From JBNNGK01 sp050268245 (GTDB taxonomy: Bacteria > Pseudomonadota > Gammaproteobacteria > Enterobacterales > Enterobacteriaceae): a stretch of 64,000 bases of DNA. Under the pieces are notes generated by a model. The model ran no database searches, was not told the DNA's origin, and saw only the letters and a program-made list of their open reading frames with translations. The position numbers and the translations under genes were made by a program. This document shows positions 7,541 to 16,608 of this stretch, one piece after another. How positions within the stretch are numbered: the first letter of the stretch is position 1; every line of letters begins with the position of its first letter. The stretch lies in the NCBI RefSeq assembly GCF_050268245.1, contig NZ_JBNNGK010000008.1, positions 134,733 to 198,732 on the forward strand. Direction: 5' to 3'.

Positions 7541-9850
7541 TCAGGCAATACGCAATGTGGGTTTTGCTAACACGGGGCGAATCACCACCGGGATAGATTT
7601 TGACGTTGGCGTGCCGGTGCCGTCACCAAAACTACTCAGTGGTACCAGCGGATTGGTTTCAGGATAATAGGCGGCGAGATTACCGCGCGGAATCGCGTAG
7701 CTGACCAGTTTAAATCCGCTGACTTTACGCGTGACGCCATCGTTCCATAACGTTTCAATCTCAACGTGGTCGCCGTCTTGCAGGCCTAATGTAGCGAGAT
7801 CGTCAGGATTAATAAACAGAACTTCCCGTTGGCCGTAGACTCCGCGATAACGATCGTCCAAACCATAAATCGTGGTGTTGTATTGGTCATGCGAACGCAA
7901 TGTTTGCAGAGTGAAGGGGGCGTGTTTACCCTCTAACTGCGGGAACAGCGTTGCGGGTAATGCGGCCGCGCTAAACTTGGCTTTGCCACTTGATGTTGCG
8001 AATCGCAGTTCGGCGGCGTCATTGCCTAAATAGAAGCCCCCTGGTAAATCGCAGCGTTGATTAAAATCGTTAAAACCACGGATTGTTGCGGCGATATGAT
8101 CGCGGATCAGCGAATAATCATCGGCCAACGCCAGCCAGTCGAGCGGGTGTTTGCCCAATACGGCATTGGCGATACCGCACACGATTGCCGTTTCTGACCA
8201 TTGGCTGTCGGATAAGGGTTTACCCACGCCTTCTGATGCATGCACCATACTGAATGAGTCTTCCACGGTAATAAACTGTGGCCCGCTGGCCTGTATATCT
8301 TGTTCGGTACGTCCCAGCGTTGGCAGGATAAGCGCATCGTTGCCGGTAATCAGGTGGCTGCGGTTCAGTTTGGTACTGATATGCACCGTCAAATCGCAGT
8401 GGCGCAATGCTTGGGCGGTACGCTCGCTGTCCGGTGCTGCCGCTGCGAGATTGCCGCCAAGCGCAATCAACACGCGCACCTCGCCCCGCAGCATCGCTTC
8501 AATCGCTTCAACGGTGTTATGGCCTGGCTCACGGCGCGGCGAGAAGTTGAAGTGTTGTGCCAAGCTATCGAGTAACGCTGCCGGGGCTTTTTCATCAATG
8601 CCCATGGTGCGGTTACCCTGCACATTACTGTGGCCACGAACCGGGCACAGACCGGCGCCCGGCTTGCCTAACTGGCCGAATAACAGTTGTAAATTGGTGA
8701 TTTCCCGTACCGTGGCAATCGAGTGTTTGTGCTGGGTAATACCCATAGCCCAAGTACAAATCACGCGTGATGCGCCTTGATAAATTGCCGCGGCCTGGCG
8801 CAACTGTGCTTCGGTGAGCCCCGACTGGTTGGTGAGGGTGGCCCAATCGCTTGCGTCAACCTGGGCTAAGTAGTCATCAATACCGACCGTGTGCCGTGTA
8901 ATAAACGCGAGATCGAACAGGCCGGGCTGCCCTGCGGCGATCTGCTGGCGATGCGTTTCCAACAGTGCTTTAACCATGCCACGTACCGCAGCCATATCGC
9001 CCCCCAAGTTGGGTTGGTAATAGGCGGTGCTAATGGGGGACGATTTGGGCGTTAACATTTGAAGTGGATTTTGCGGGTCGGCAAAGCGTTCTAACCCGCG
9101 TTCGCGCAGGGTGTTAAAGCTGACGATCCGCGCCCCCCGCTGGGCGGCATGTTTCAAGCTGTGCAACATACGGGGATGGTTCGTCCCCGGATTCTGACCA
9201 AATACAAATATCGCGTCGGCTTTTTCAAAATCATCCATACGAATGGTGCCCTTGCCAACGCCAATGCTTTGTTTTAATCCAATACCGCTGGCTTCGTGAC
9301 ACATGTTTGAACAATCAGGGAAATTGCTGGTTCCAAGCATGCGGCCAAATAATTGATACAAGTAGGATGCTTCATTGCTGGCGCGGCCTGAGGTATACAA
9401 TTCGATTTGGTTTGGGGTGTCCATTTGTTTGATGTGGTCAGCAATTAACGCCAACGCATCGGCCCAACTGATAGGTTGATAGTGGTCGGTGGCCGCATCG
9501 TAACGCATTGGGTGAGTGAGACGCCCTTGATACTCCAGAAAGTAATCGCTCTGTTGCAACAGGGTCGACACGCTGTGTGCGGCAAAAAATGCGGGTGAGA
9601 CTGCGTTTCGCGTCGCTTCCCAACTGACGGCTTTGGCACCGTTTTCGCAAAAGCTGAAGGTGCTGTGGTTATCATCACCCCAAGCACAACCGGGGCAGTC
9701 AAAACCCCGGACTTTGTTAACACGCATCAGGTTACGCAAGTTCCTCAGCGCTTGTTTACTGTCTAATACATAGCGGGTGGTGGCTTCTAATGAGCCCCAG
9801 CCGCCTGCAGCACCGGTATACGGCTTAATGGACGGTTTAAATTTCATCAT
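7541..9850 (-). CDS. ydeP: FdhF/YdeP family molybdopterin oxidoreductase
   Basis: 769 residues, close to E. coli YdeP. It belongs to the bis-molybdopterin guanine dinucleotide oxidoreductases, like formate dehydrogenase H. E. coli YdeP is tied to acid resistance, but its substrate is unknown. Visible are an N-terminal GFDCPGCAWGDD segment, the molybdopterin-binding core (DAIFVFGQNPGTNHPRM near 235, CPVRGHSNVQGNRTMG near 400) and a C-terminal molydopterin dinucleotide-binding domain (about 640-760). No twin-arginine signal, so cytosolic. A second ATG follows at once; either start is possible. Divergently transcribed from a LysR-type regulator 280 bases away, which may control it (inference). 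Confidence 0.87.
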   Translation of the reverse strand: MMKFKPSIKPYTGAAGGWGSLEATTRYVLDSKQALRNLRNLMRVNKVRGFDCPGCAWGDDNHSTFSFCENGAKAVSWEATRNAVSPAFFAAHSVSTLLQQSDYFLEYQGRLTHPMRYDAATDHYQPISWADALALIADHIKQMDTPNQIELYTSGRASNEASYLYQLFGRMLGTSNFPDCSNMCHEASGIGLKQSIGVGKGTIRMDDFEKADAIFVFGQNPGTNHPRMLHSLKHAAQRGARIVSFNTLRERGLERFADPQNPLQMLTPKSSPISTAYYQPNLGGDMAAVRGMVKALLETHRQQIAAGQPGLFDLAFITRHTVGIDDYLAQVDASDWATLTNQSGLTEAQLRQAAAIYQGASRVICTWAMGITQHKHSIATVREITNLQLLFGQLGKPGAGLCPVRGHSNVQGNRTMGIDEKAPAALLDSLAQHFNFSPRREPGHNTVEAIEAMLRGEVRVLIALGGNLAAAAPDSERTAQALRHCDLTVHISTKLNRSHLITGNDALILPTLGRTEQDIQASGPQFITVEDSFSMVHASEGVGKPLSDSQWSETAIVCGIANAVLGKHPLDWLALADDYSLIRDHIAATIRGFNDFNQRCDLPGGFYLGNDAAELRFATSSGKAKFSAAALPATLFPQLEGKHAPFTLQTLRSHDQYNTTIYGLDDRYRGVYGQREVLFINPDDLATLGLQDGDHVEIETLWNDGVTRKVSGFKLVSYAIPRGNLAAYYPETNPLVPLSSFGDGTGTPTSKSIPVVIRPVLAKPTLRIA

Positions 9851-10132
9851 GGTTTTCGCAGGTGATTGTTATTAGGGTGTGATCGCTTTTTTAAGCGTTT
9901 TGATTCTTTATGTCATAAGTTTAGGGTTGCATAACGCGGGCGTCTAATCGAATCGAGCAATAGTGGCATAGAGCGGGTTTATCGCGAGAGGTGACGACCG
10001 AGGGCAAAGCGCCCAATCTGAGGTGCCTTTTATACAACCTAAGCACCTAATGTTGCGGATACCGTAAACCTGCATTAACAGTGATTACTGGGGTGGTATA
10101 ATTATTAATATAATAATAACTTGAGTAAATGT
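9851..10132. other. Divergent promoter region ydeP / lysR-type gene
   Basis: No gene. A consensus -10 box TATAAT at 10097-10102 points toward the LysR gene. The following AT-rich repeats (about 10100-10120) are a plausible regulator target, but no clear T-N11-A palindrome could be fixed. Confidence 0.45.
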
Positions 10133-11029
10133 ATGGATATCAAGCAGCTGATCTATCTGTGTAATCTGGAGCGTGAAAGGCATTTTGGCCGGGCGGCGGC
10201 AGCCAGCTTTGTCAGCCAACCGACGTTATCGATGCGATTGAAAAATCTAGAAAAAGAACTCGGTGTGGCATTAATTATCCGTGGCAATAATTTCGAAGGT
10301 TTTACCGCCGAAGGTGAGCGGGTATTGGCGTGGGCGCGGGAGATTGTATCGGTCTATCAGGGACTGAAGCTGGAGGTGGAATCACTCAAGCATGGTCTGA
10401 AGGGTACGTTACGGATTGGTGTGGTGCCTCAGTGTAGTATCTCATTGGCGCAATTGCTCAAGGCCGTCAGTGAGAAGTACCCACAGTTGGACTACCGTTT
10501 GTCTGTGTTGAGTGCCGATCGTTTGTTGGAAGCGCTGACGGCGCATACGGTAGATATTGGTATTGGTTTCTTTGAGTTATCGACGCTGAAAGAGCTGCAT
10601 TTTCAGTCGCAACCGCTAGCCGATAGCGGGGTAGAACTGGTCTTTCATCCGCAGTATTTCCCGCAGTTAATCGGTGATGAGCCATTAACGTTGGCACAAG
10701 TCGCAGCGCTGCCATTATGCCTGGCTGAACCGACGCGATATTTTCGTCGCTATCTCGATCAACATTTCCGTGATGAAGGGTTAACTTTGCAGCCACGGGT
10801 GGAAACCACCTCTATTTTTCAACTCTTGCAGTGTATTTTTGTCGGGCTAGGTTGTGGGTTATTCCCGCGTGGTAATCTTTTGCCAGAAATGACGCCGCAG
10901 TTGCAGCATCGAACCGTGACCATGACGCCAATGTCACGTCATGCTGCCGTGGTAGTTGCGGAACCCGGCCGCGCTACACCATTGGCGCAACACTTTTTTG
11001 ATGCGGCGCAGGGGTGGTTGTTGCAATGA
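10133..11029 (+). CDS. LysR-family transcriptional regulator
   Basis: 298 residues, the usual LysR length. The N-terminal winged helix-turn-helix is clear (residues about 1-60: FGRAAAASFVSQPTLSMRLKNLEKELG), followed by a linker helix and a periplasmic-binding-protein-like effector domain (about 90-295) beginning GTLRIGVVP. The layout resembles the OxyR/CynR/HcaR style, but it has no recognisable OxyR cysteine pair, so no effector is proposed. ATG 10133 is chosen over the upstream in-frame TTG 10121; neither has a strong ribosome site. Being divergent from ydeP suggests it regulates that gene and itself, but this is context only. Confidence 0.85.
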   Translation: MDIKQLIYLCNLERERHFGRAAAASFVSQPTLSMRLKNLEKELGVALIIRGNNFEGFTAEGERVLAWAREIVSVYQGLKLEVESLKHGLKGTLRIGVVPQCSISLAQLLKAVSEKYPQLDYRLSVLSADRLLEALTAHTVDIGIGFFELSTLKELHFQSQPLADSGVELVFHPQYFPQLIGDEPLTLAQVAALPLCLAEPTRYFRRYLDQHFRDEGLTLQPRVETTSIFQLLQCIFVGLGCGLFPRGNLLPEMTPQLQHRTVTMTPMSRHAAVVVAEPGRATPLAQHFFDAAQGWLLQ

Positions 11030-11091
11030 GGGGATCATTGCATCGCCAGCAATTTTCCCCTGGTGCTATGTTCGCCTAAGTGGGGCAGCCG

Positions 11092-11904
11092 TCAGAACCG
11101 CCCACCATCACGACGCCAAGCATCGGCGGTAAGCGCCTCGCCGAAGTGGCTGGCAATCAGACGCTTGGTGAGATCGTGCAGTGGTGCGGCCAGCACTTCC
11201 GCGGTACTGCCACGTTCGACGATTTCACCTTCATGCATCACCATCACCTGATCGCTAATATGTTTCATCATGCCTAAGTGCTGAGTAACATAAATGTAAG
11301 AAATTCCATGTTTTTCCTGCAATTCAAGCATCAGGTTGATGATTTGCGAGCGCATTGACATATCCAGAGAAGCCAGGGCTTCGTCGGCGACGATCACTTT
11401 AGGCTGGAGAATTAACGCGCGTGCTAAGGCTACGCGTTGTTTCTGCCCAGAGGCCAGCATATGCGGATAATAATAGGCGTGATCGGGCAACATCCCCACT
11501 TGACGCAAGGTCTGGATGATACGCTGCTCACGTTCCGGCGCTTCCAAATCGGTATTCAACCGCAATGGGGCATCCAGTAGCTGGCCAATGCGTTGACGTG
11601 GGTTAAGCGAGGTACTGGGATCCTGAAAAATCATACGGATACGCTGGCTGCGATAGCGATAATCACCAAACGATAAGGGATGATCGTCGATCAATAATTG
11701 GCCGGAAGACGGCTCGACCATGCCAGATAGCATTTTAGCCAGCGTGGATTTGCCTGAGCCATTTTCACCGATGATGGCAAGCGTCTGGCGCTCCCGCAGG
11801 GTAAAACTGACCGATTTTACCGCTTCGACATGCTGCCGGCGGAACAACCCGGTTCGGTAGCGGTAGGTTTTCGTCAGGTTACGCACTTCCAGTAACGTTT
11901 CCAT
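11092..11904 (-). CDS. sapF: Sap peptide/putrescine ABC transporter, ATP-binding subunit SapF
   Basis: 270 residues. Second ATPase of the Sap system, of the oligopeptide/dipeptide (Opp/Dpp) ABC family. Walker A is GENGSGKST near residue 46; the Q loop lies in MIFQDPSTSLNPRQRIG. The signature region ASGQKQRVALARAL is near 145 and is degenerate (SGQ rather than SGGQ), as in Opp-type ATPases. Walker B is VIVADEALASLD near 165. Last gene of the minus-strand sapABCDF operon; one base separates it from the sapD stop. In Salmonella the system is linked to resistance to antimicrobial peptides, and E. coli SapBCDF to putrescine export. Which applies here is unknown. Confidence 0.95.
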   Translation of the reverse strand: METLLEVRNLTKTYRYRTGLFRRQHVEAVKSVSFTLRERQTLAIIGENGSGKSTLAKMLSGMVEPSSGQLLIDDHPLSFGDYRYRSQRIRMIFQDPSTSLNPRQRIGQLLDAPLRLNTDLEAPEREQRIIQTLRQVGMLPDHAYYYPHMLASGQKQRVALARALILQPKVIVADEALASLDMSMRSQIINLMLELQEKHGISYIYVTQHLGMMKHISDQVMVMHEGEIVERGSTAEVLAAPLHDLTKRLIASHFGEALTADAWRRDGGRF

Positions 11905-11905
11905 A

Positions 11906-12898
11906 TTATTTCTCCTCCATGTTCAGCGGGAAGTGGCAGGCAAACAGGTGGTTTTTCACCGCTCGCAAACGTGGAGTCTCAATACACCTTTTTTGCGCGT
12001 AGGGGCAACGTGGGCCTAAACGGCAGCCCATCGGTAAATGTTCCAGTGAAGGAATGGCTCCCGGCAGGGTGTTTAAACGACTTTTATGCGGCAATGAACG
12101 ACCGAAGTCAGGCATCGCGCGGATTAGTGCTTGGGTGTAAGGGTGGTGGGGGGCGGCTAACAAGTCGTCACACTGAGCGCTCTCCACCGTTTGGCCGCAA
12201 TACAGCACGTTCACTCGGTTGGCCCATTTACTCATCATCTGCAAATCATGACTGATGAGCAAAATGGTGGTGTTGTTATTCTGATTTAGCCGCGCTAACA
12301 AGCGGAAAATCTGCGCTTGCGTGGTAGGTTCCATCGCATTGGTGGGTTCATCGGCAATTAACAGCCGTGGTTGATTGGCCAACGCGATGGCGATCATCAC
12401 TTTTTGGCATTCACCCTCGGTAAGCTCATAAGGGAAACTGCCCATGATATCGTTATGGTCTTTGATGCCAACGCGGTGCAATAGCTCAATGGCGCGGCGC
12501 TTGCGCCAATTAATGCGTTGCCACCAACGGCCTTTATACGTCCAACCGGGAATTGCCTGAGCCAGTTGTCGACCAATACTTTCGGAGGGATCGAGGCAAG
12601 ACTGCGGTTCCTGGAAGATCATCGAAACGTTATGGCCGACCAGTTTGCGCCGTTCACGCGGCGTTAATTGCAGTAAATCGATGTCATTAAAGCGGAAGCG
12701 ATCGGCGGTGACGCGCCAGTTATCTTTGGTTACGCCACAGATCGCTTTTGCGATCAGGCTTTTGCCGGAGCCGGATTCCCCCACCAAGCCGCGTACCTCA
12801 CCCTCGCTCAACGTCATACTGACGCGATCAACGGCTTTGACCGGCCCGTCGGCGGTCATAAATTCAATCGTCAGATTGCGGATATCGAGTAACGGCAT
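11906..12898 (-). CDS. sapD: Sap ABC transporter, ATP-binding subunit SapD
   Basis: 330 residues, equal to E. coli SapD, starting MPLLDIRNLTIEF. An in-frame extension to 13000 is rejected because it lies inside sapC and has no family match. Walker A is GESGSGKSLIAK near residue 40, the signature LTEGECQKVMIAIA near 153 has the atypical EGE seen in SapD, and Walker B is LLIADEPTNAMEPTTQ near 175. The C-terminal oligopeptide-transporter extension carries the conserved CRLGPRCPYAQKRC cysteines (near 290). E. coli SapD also supports Trk potassium uptake through ATP binding. Its ATG overlaps the sapC stop (TAATG), so translation is coupled. Confidence 0.95.
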   Translation of the reverse strand: MPLLDIRNLTIEFMTADGPVKAVDRVSMTLSEGEVRGLVGESGSGKSLIAKAICGVTKDNWRVTADRFRFNDIDLLQLTPRERRKLVGHNVSMIFQEPQSCLDPSESIGRQLAQAIPGWTYKGRWWQRINWRKRRAIELLHRVGIKDHNDIMGSFPYELTEGECQKVMIAIALANQPRLLIADEPTNAMEPTTQAQIFRLLARLNQNNNTTILLISHDLQMMSKWANRVNVLYCGQTVESAQCDDLLAAPHHPYTQALIRAMPDFGRSLPHKSRLNTLPGAIPSLEHLPMGCRLGPRCPYAQKRCIETPRLRAVKNHLFACHFPLNMEEK

Positions 12899-13788
12899 TA
12901 TTCCACTCCCGCATTGATGGCACGGCGCATTCCGTCGCCCAATAGGTTGACCAGCAATACGCTGATCAAGATCGCGGCTCCCGGTAGCATAACGGTCCAA
13001 GGGGCGACATACACCAATTCTAATGAATCACCCAGCATCGCCCCCCATTCTGGCGAGGGCAGTTGTGCACCCAAGTCGAGGAAGCCGAGTGCAGCAATAT
13101 CTAAAATTGCCATTGACAGTGCGCGTGTGAATTCGGTAACCAGCACGGCGGCGATATTGGGCATCACGGCAAACCATAAAATTTGCCGGGTAGACGCGCC
13201 GTCAAGACGGGCGGCAATCACATATTCTTTTTCCAGTTCGTCATGAACCGCGCTGTAGATGGTGCGCACCATGCGCGGCAACAGCGCTAACCACACCGCC
13301 AGCATGGCATGTTCCAGTTTCGGCCCAATAAAGGCTACGACGACGATCGCTAACAATAGCGAAGGAATGGACAGCAGAGTATCGAGGATATGATTCAGCA
13401 CTGCCGAACGCAGGCCGCGGGTCACCCCGGCAAAAATACCCAAGATTAAACCAAAGAACGCCGCGGCAACGGTGACCAGTAGCGCAGAACCGAAGGTGGC
13501 GCTGGTACCGGTCAGTAAACGGCTGAGAATATCGCGGCCTAAATCGTCCGTGCCGAGGAAGAATGACACATTGCCATAGCGCGACCACGACGGCGGTAGG
13601 AGCTGATAGCCCAGGAACTGTTGATCGAGCGCATAAGGTGCGATCAGGCTGCCAAAGAGCGACAGCAGAATCAGCGCGATCATGCCGTAAAACCCAATCA
13701 TTGCCAGCGCGTCGCCGTAAAAAATCCGCCAAGTGTAGCGCAGCGGGCTGGGCATTTTCTTTTCGCGGTATACGTTATCGAAGGGCAT
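12898..13788 (-). CDS. sapC: Sap ABC transporter permease SapC
   Basis: 296 residues, inner-membrane permease of the Sap system, DppC/OppC type. About six membrane segments: one N-terminal (residues 28-52), a large periplasmic loop with GTDDLGRDILSRLL, then a bundle from about 100 on. The EAA-type loop that contacts the ATPases is DELEKEYVIAARLDGAS near residue 192. It overlaps sapB by 14 bases and sapD by one base, typical of tight coupling. Forms the channel with SapB. Confidence 0.95.
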   Translation of the reverse strand: MPFDNVYREKKMPSPLRYTWRIFYGDALAMIGFYGMIALILLSLFGSLIAPYALDQQFLGYQLLPPSWSRYGNVSFFLGTDDLGRDILSRLLTGTSATFGSALLVTVAAAFFGLILGIFAGVTRGLRSAVLNHILDTLLSIPSLLLAIVVVAFIGPKLEHAMLAVWLALLPRMVRTIYSAVHDELEKEYVIAARLDGASTRQILWFAVMPNIAAVLVTEFTRALSMAILDIAALGFLDLGAQLPSPEWGAMLGDSLELVYVAPWTVMLPGAAILISVLLVNLLGDGMRRAINAGVE

Positions 13789-14740
13789 ACCATTCCTTAT
13801 GTTTCAGCGGGTTGGACGCCGCACCTAAAATATCGGCCAACACGTTAATGGTGATCACCAAGGTGCCGACAACCATGACGCCTGCTGAAATCGCTGCGTA
13901 ATCTTGTTGGCGAATGGCGTTAATTAACCAGCGCCCCAGCCCTGGCCAGCTAAAGACGACTTCGGTGATCATGGCCAACGTCAGCATGGTTGAGAATTGC
14001 AGCCCAAGCTTGGGAATAATCGGTGGCAGGGCGTTATGCATGACATGACGTCGTATGATCGTAAAGCGCGACAGTCCCCGTGTTGCCGCTGCTTTGATGT
14101 AGTTTTGATCGAATACGTCGTCAGTACTGATCCGCATCAAGCGTACAACTTCGGTGGTGGGGGCAACGGCCAGCGCGGTAATAGGCAGTATCATATGGCG
14201 TAGTGCGCTCGCGATCATCTCACCGCGGTACGGTGAATCTGACAGATAGGCGTCAATCAAGGCAAAACCGGTCACCTGTTTAACCTGATATAACAAATCA
14301 AACCGGCCGGAGACCGGCAGCCAGCCTAAGTGCAGGGAAAAGAACAGCATTAGCAGCAGGGCCAACCAGAAAACCGGCATAGAAAAGCCCAACAGCGCAA
14401 AGGTGCTGATGGCGGTGTCCTGCCATTTGCCGCGCATAACGCCAGCGATGACGCCCAGCGGAATACCGACGAGTAGCGCCAAGGTAAATGCCAGAATGCA
14501 CAACTCCATGGTGGCCGGGAACACTTCGCTTAGCTGCTCACTGATTGCTTGGCCGTTAATGCTGGATACACCAAAATCCCATTGCAAAAGGCTGGAGAAA
14601 TAAAAGTGATAAGCATCCCATAATCCTGCGCCGTTCAACGGCGCGCGCGGGGTAAAATAGCTCAAGCTAAAGCTGACTAGCGTGAGTAAGAACAGAGTGA
14701 TGATCAGCAGTAAAAAACGCCGCAGCGTAAAAATAATCAC
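13775..14740 (-). CDS. sapB: Sap ABC transporter permease SapB
   Basis: 321 residues, inner-membrane permease of DppB/OppB type and partner of SapC. An N-terminal membrane helix (residues 8-30: RRFLLLIITLFLLTLVSFSL) is followed by a periplasmic stretch and five further hydrophobic segments. The conserved cytoplasmic loop is QNYIKAAATRGLSRFTIIRRHVMHNALPP near residue 210. It overlaps sapA by four bases (ATGA-type) and sapC by 14 bases. Not to be confused with the MgtC/SapB family name used for the unrelated gene at 36.8-37.4 kb. Confidence 0.95.
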   Translation of the reverse strand: MIIFTLRRFLLLIITLFLLTLVSFSLSYFTPRAPLNGAGLWDAYHFYFSSLLQWDFGVSSINGQAISEQLSEVFPATMELCILAFTLALLVGIPLGVIAGVMRGKWQDTAISTFALLGFSMPVFWLALLLMLFFSLHLGWLPVSGRFDLLYQVKQVTGFALIDAYLSDSPYRGEMIASALRHMILPITALAVAPTTEVVRLMRISTDDVFDQNYIKAAATRGLSRFTIIRRHVMHNALPPIIPKLGLQFSTMLTLAMITEVVFSWPGLGRWLINAIRQQDYAAISAGVMVVGTLVITINVLADILGAASNPLKHKEWYALR

Positions 14741-16392
14741 TGTTGTGCCCCCTCAGCCGTTTCACGGTATACCCCGGCAAACGACGCATTACCAAACGGG
14801 CTCAGTACCAGCCCTTTAATATCGTATCGATAGGCCTGTAAGCGCAACGATGACGCCAGTGGTAAAACGGGTAGCTGTTGTTCGAGAATTTTTTGTGCCT
14901 TTTGGTAGTGTTCGATACGTTGCGAAAGCTGCTGAGAAAGCAGGGCATTTTGCAACACGTCGTCAAAGCCTGGGTCGCACCAGTGAGCATAGTTGGTTTG
15001 CGAGCGGATTGCTGCGCAGCTCAGCAGTGGGCGGAAGAAGCTATCGGGATCGTTACTGTCGGTAGACCAACCAGTTAGCGTGAGATCGTGGTTCATTTCC
15101 ATCAACCGTGCTTCTTGGAACCGCCCCTCTACGGGTACGATAGTCACGTTCACGCCGACCTGGCCCAAGTCGGCTTGAATCAGTTCGGCCGTTTTCAGCG
15201 GGCTAGGGTTGTAAGACTGTGAAGCGGTCGGCACCCATAGCTTGAGGCTCAGATTTTCAATACCAGCCTCTTTTAACATTTGCCGTGATTTTGCCGGATT
15301 GTATTCCGTGACGTGGGCGTCATTGTCGTAGGCCCAAGAGGCGCGAGGCAAAATTGAGGCGGCGGTTTCAGCCGTGCCATAGTATATCGACTGCATCAAA
15401 CGCTGGTTGTTGATCGCCAGCGAAATAGCCTGCCGTACTTTTAACTCATTGAACGGCGGCTTGCGCGTATTAAACGCCAAATAGGCAATGTTCATGCCCG
15501 GCCGCAACGTCAGACGCAAACGCGGATCATCGCGTAAGATCGATAACTGGCTAGCGGCCGGATAGGCCAACACATCACATTCACCGGTCAACAACTTCGA
15601 GAGACGGCCGGTGCCACCGGCACCCATGTCGATCACCACCTGTGACATTCGTGGAGTACCTTTCCAGTAGGCATCGTTGCGCGCCAGCCGGATATATTGC
15701 CCGGAGCGGTACTCATTGAGCATGAACGGACCGGTTCCTACCGGTTCACGATCGATCATTTCCTGATCGCCTGCTTTAGTCAGATTATCCGCGTATTCAG
15801 CTGATAATACCGGCGCATAGTGCGTCGCAAGGTGCCATAGGAAGGACGCATCGGGCGACTGCAAGCGTATTTCGACGGTGTGAGCATCGAGTTTTTTCAC
15901 GCTTTGTACGGCATCGCCAAATTGCAGACTGTCGAAATAGGGATATTCGCCGCCGTTAATGTCGTGGTACGGATGACGTTGATTAAATACCCGCTGGAAG
16001 CTAAACACCACATCATCCGCGTTCATTCGCCGCGTGGGTTTGAACCAATCGGTGGTTTGGAATGGCACATCTTTTCGCAGGTGAAAACGGTAGGTTGCGC
16101 CGTTATCCAGCACTTCCCAGCGTTGTGCCAGTTCGGGAATGAGCCGATAAGTATAGGGATCGACATCCAACAAACGGTCATACAGTTGCGCAGACAGCGT
16201 ATCGATCGTCAGCCCGCTACTGGCCATTTGCGGATTAAACGTATTCAGTATGCCGTTGACACAGTAAACAAAACCGCTTTGCCGTACGTCGGGCAGAGCG
16301 GTTGCAGCAGTGGTCGTTGGCAACGGCGACGCAGCCGCGATGGCTGAGCCGGTAAAGCACAACGACAGTATCCAAATTGAAAAACCACGCAT
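14737..16392 (-). CDS. sapA: Sap periplasmic peptide-binding protein SapA
   Basis: 551 residues, solute-binding protein of the extracellular family 5 (DppA/OppA/SapA). A signal peptide is visible (MRGFSIWILSLCFTGSAIAAA, cleavage about residue 20). The family segment LAQRWEVLDNGATYRFHLRKDVPF is near residue 90 and VRQAISLAINNQRLM near 325. In Salmonella and Haemophilus SapA binds antimicrobial peptides in the periplasm. It is the first gene of the sap operon; the promoter must lie in the 16393-16536 stretch shared with the divergent zinc-starvation operon. Confidence 0.95.
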   Translation of the reverse strand: MRGFSIWILSLCFTGSAIAAASPLPTTTAATALPDVRQSGFVYCVNGILNTFNPQMASSGLTIDTLSAQLYDRLLDVDPYTYRLIPELAQRWEVLDNGATYRFHLRKDVPFQTTDWFKPTRRMNADDVVFSFQRVFNQRHPYHDINGGEYPYFDSLQFGDAVQSVKKLDAHTVEIRLQSPDASFLWHLATHYAPVLSAEYADNLTKAGDQEMIDREPVGTGPFMLNEYRSGQYIRLARNDAYWKGTPRMSQVVIDMGAGGTGRLSKLLTGECDVLAYPAASQLSILRDDPRLRLTLRPGMNIAYLAFNTRKPPFNELKVRQAISLAINNQRLMQSIYYGTAETAASILPRASWAYDNDAHVTEYNPAKSRQMLKEAGIENLSLKLWVPTASQSYNPSPLKTAELIQADLGQVGVNVTIVPVEGRFQEARLMEMNHDLTLTGWSTDSNDPDSFFRPLLSCAAIRSQTNYAHWCDPGFDDVLQNALLSQQLSQRIEHYQKAQKILEQQLPVLPLASSLRLQAYRYDIKGLVLSPFGNASFAGVYRETAEGAQQ

Positions 16393-16536
16393 AGAAACTT
16401 CATGGGTTAATAAGCAATAGCGCTAGTGTACCGCACTCTGGCGAACTGCCCAATTCCTTGCGTATAAAGGCGGTATTTTCTGCAGGTTGATTGAGCAATC
16501 CGCGAGAAATGATACGGGGTTATCATAAAAAACTAA

Positions 16537-16560
16537 TTTGTTATGTTATAACATAACAAA
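16537..16560. promoter_or_regulatory. Zur operator (24-bp perfect palindrome) upstream of folE2
   Basis: The left half TTTGTTATGTTA is mirrored exactly, giving a 24-bp perfect palindrome. Its core GTTATGTTATAACATAAC agrees with the gamma-proteobacterial Zur consensus (TGTTATA-TATAACA type). It lies 49 bases before the folE2 start codon, where bound Zur would block transcription when zinc is plentiful. The downstream genes are classical Zur targets, which supports the call. Confidence 0.88.
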
Positions 16561-16608
16561 TATATGTTAACGTTTCCTCATCAGTCATCAATGTGAGTCA
16601 GGGGATAT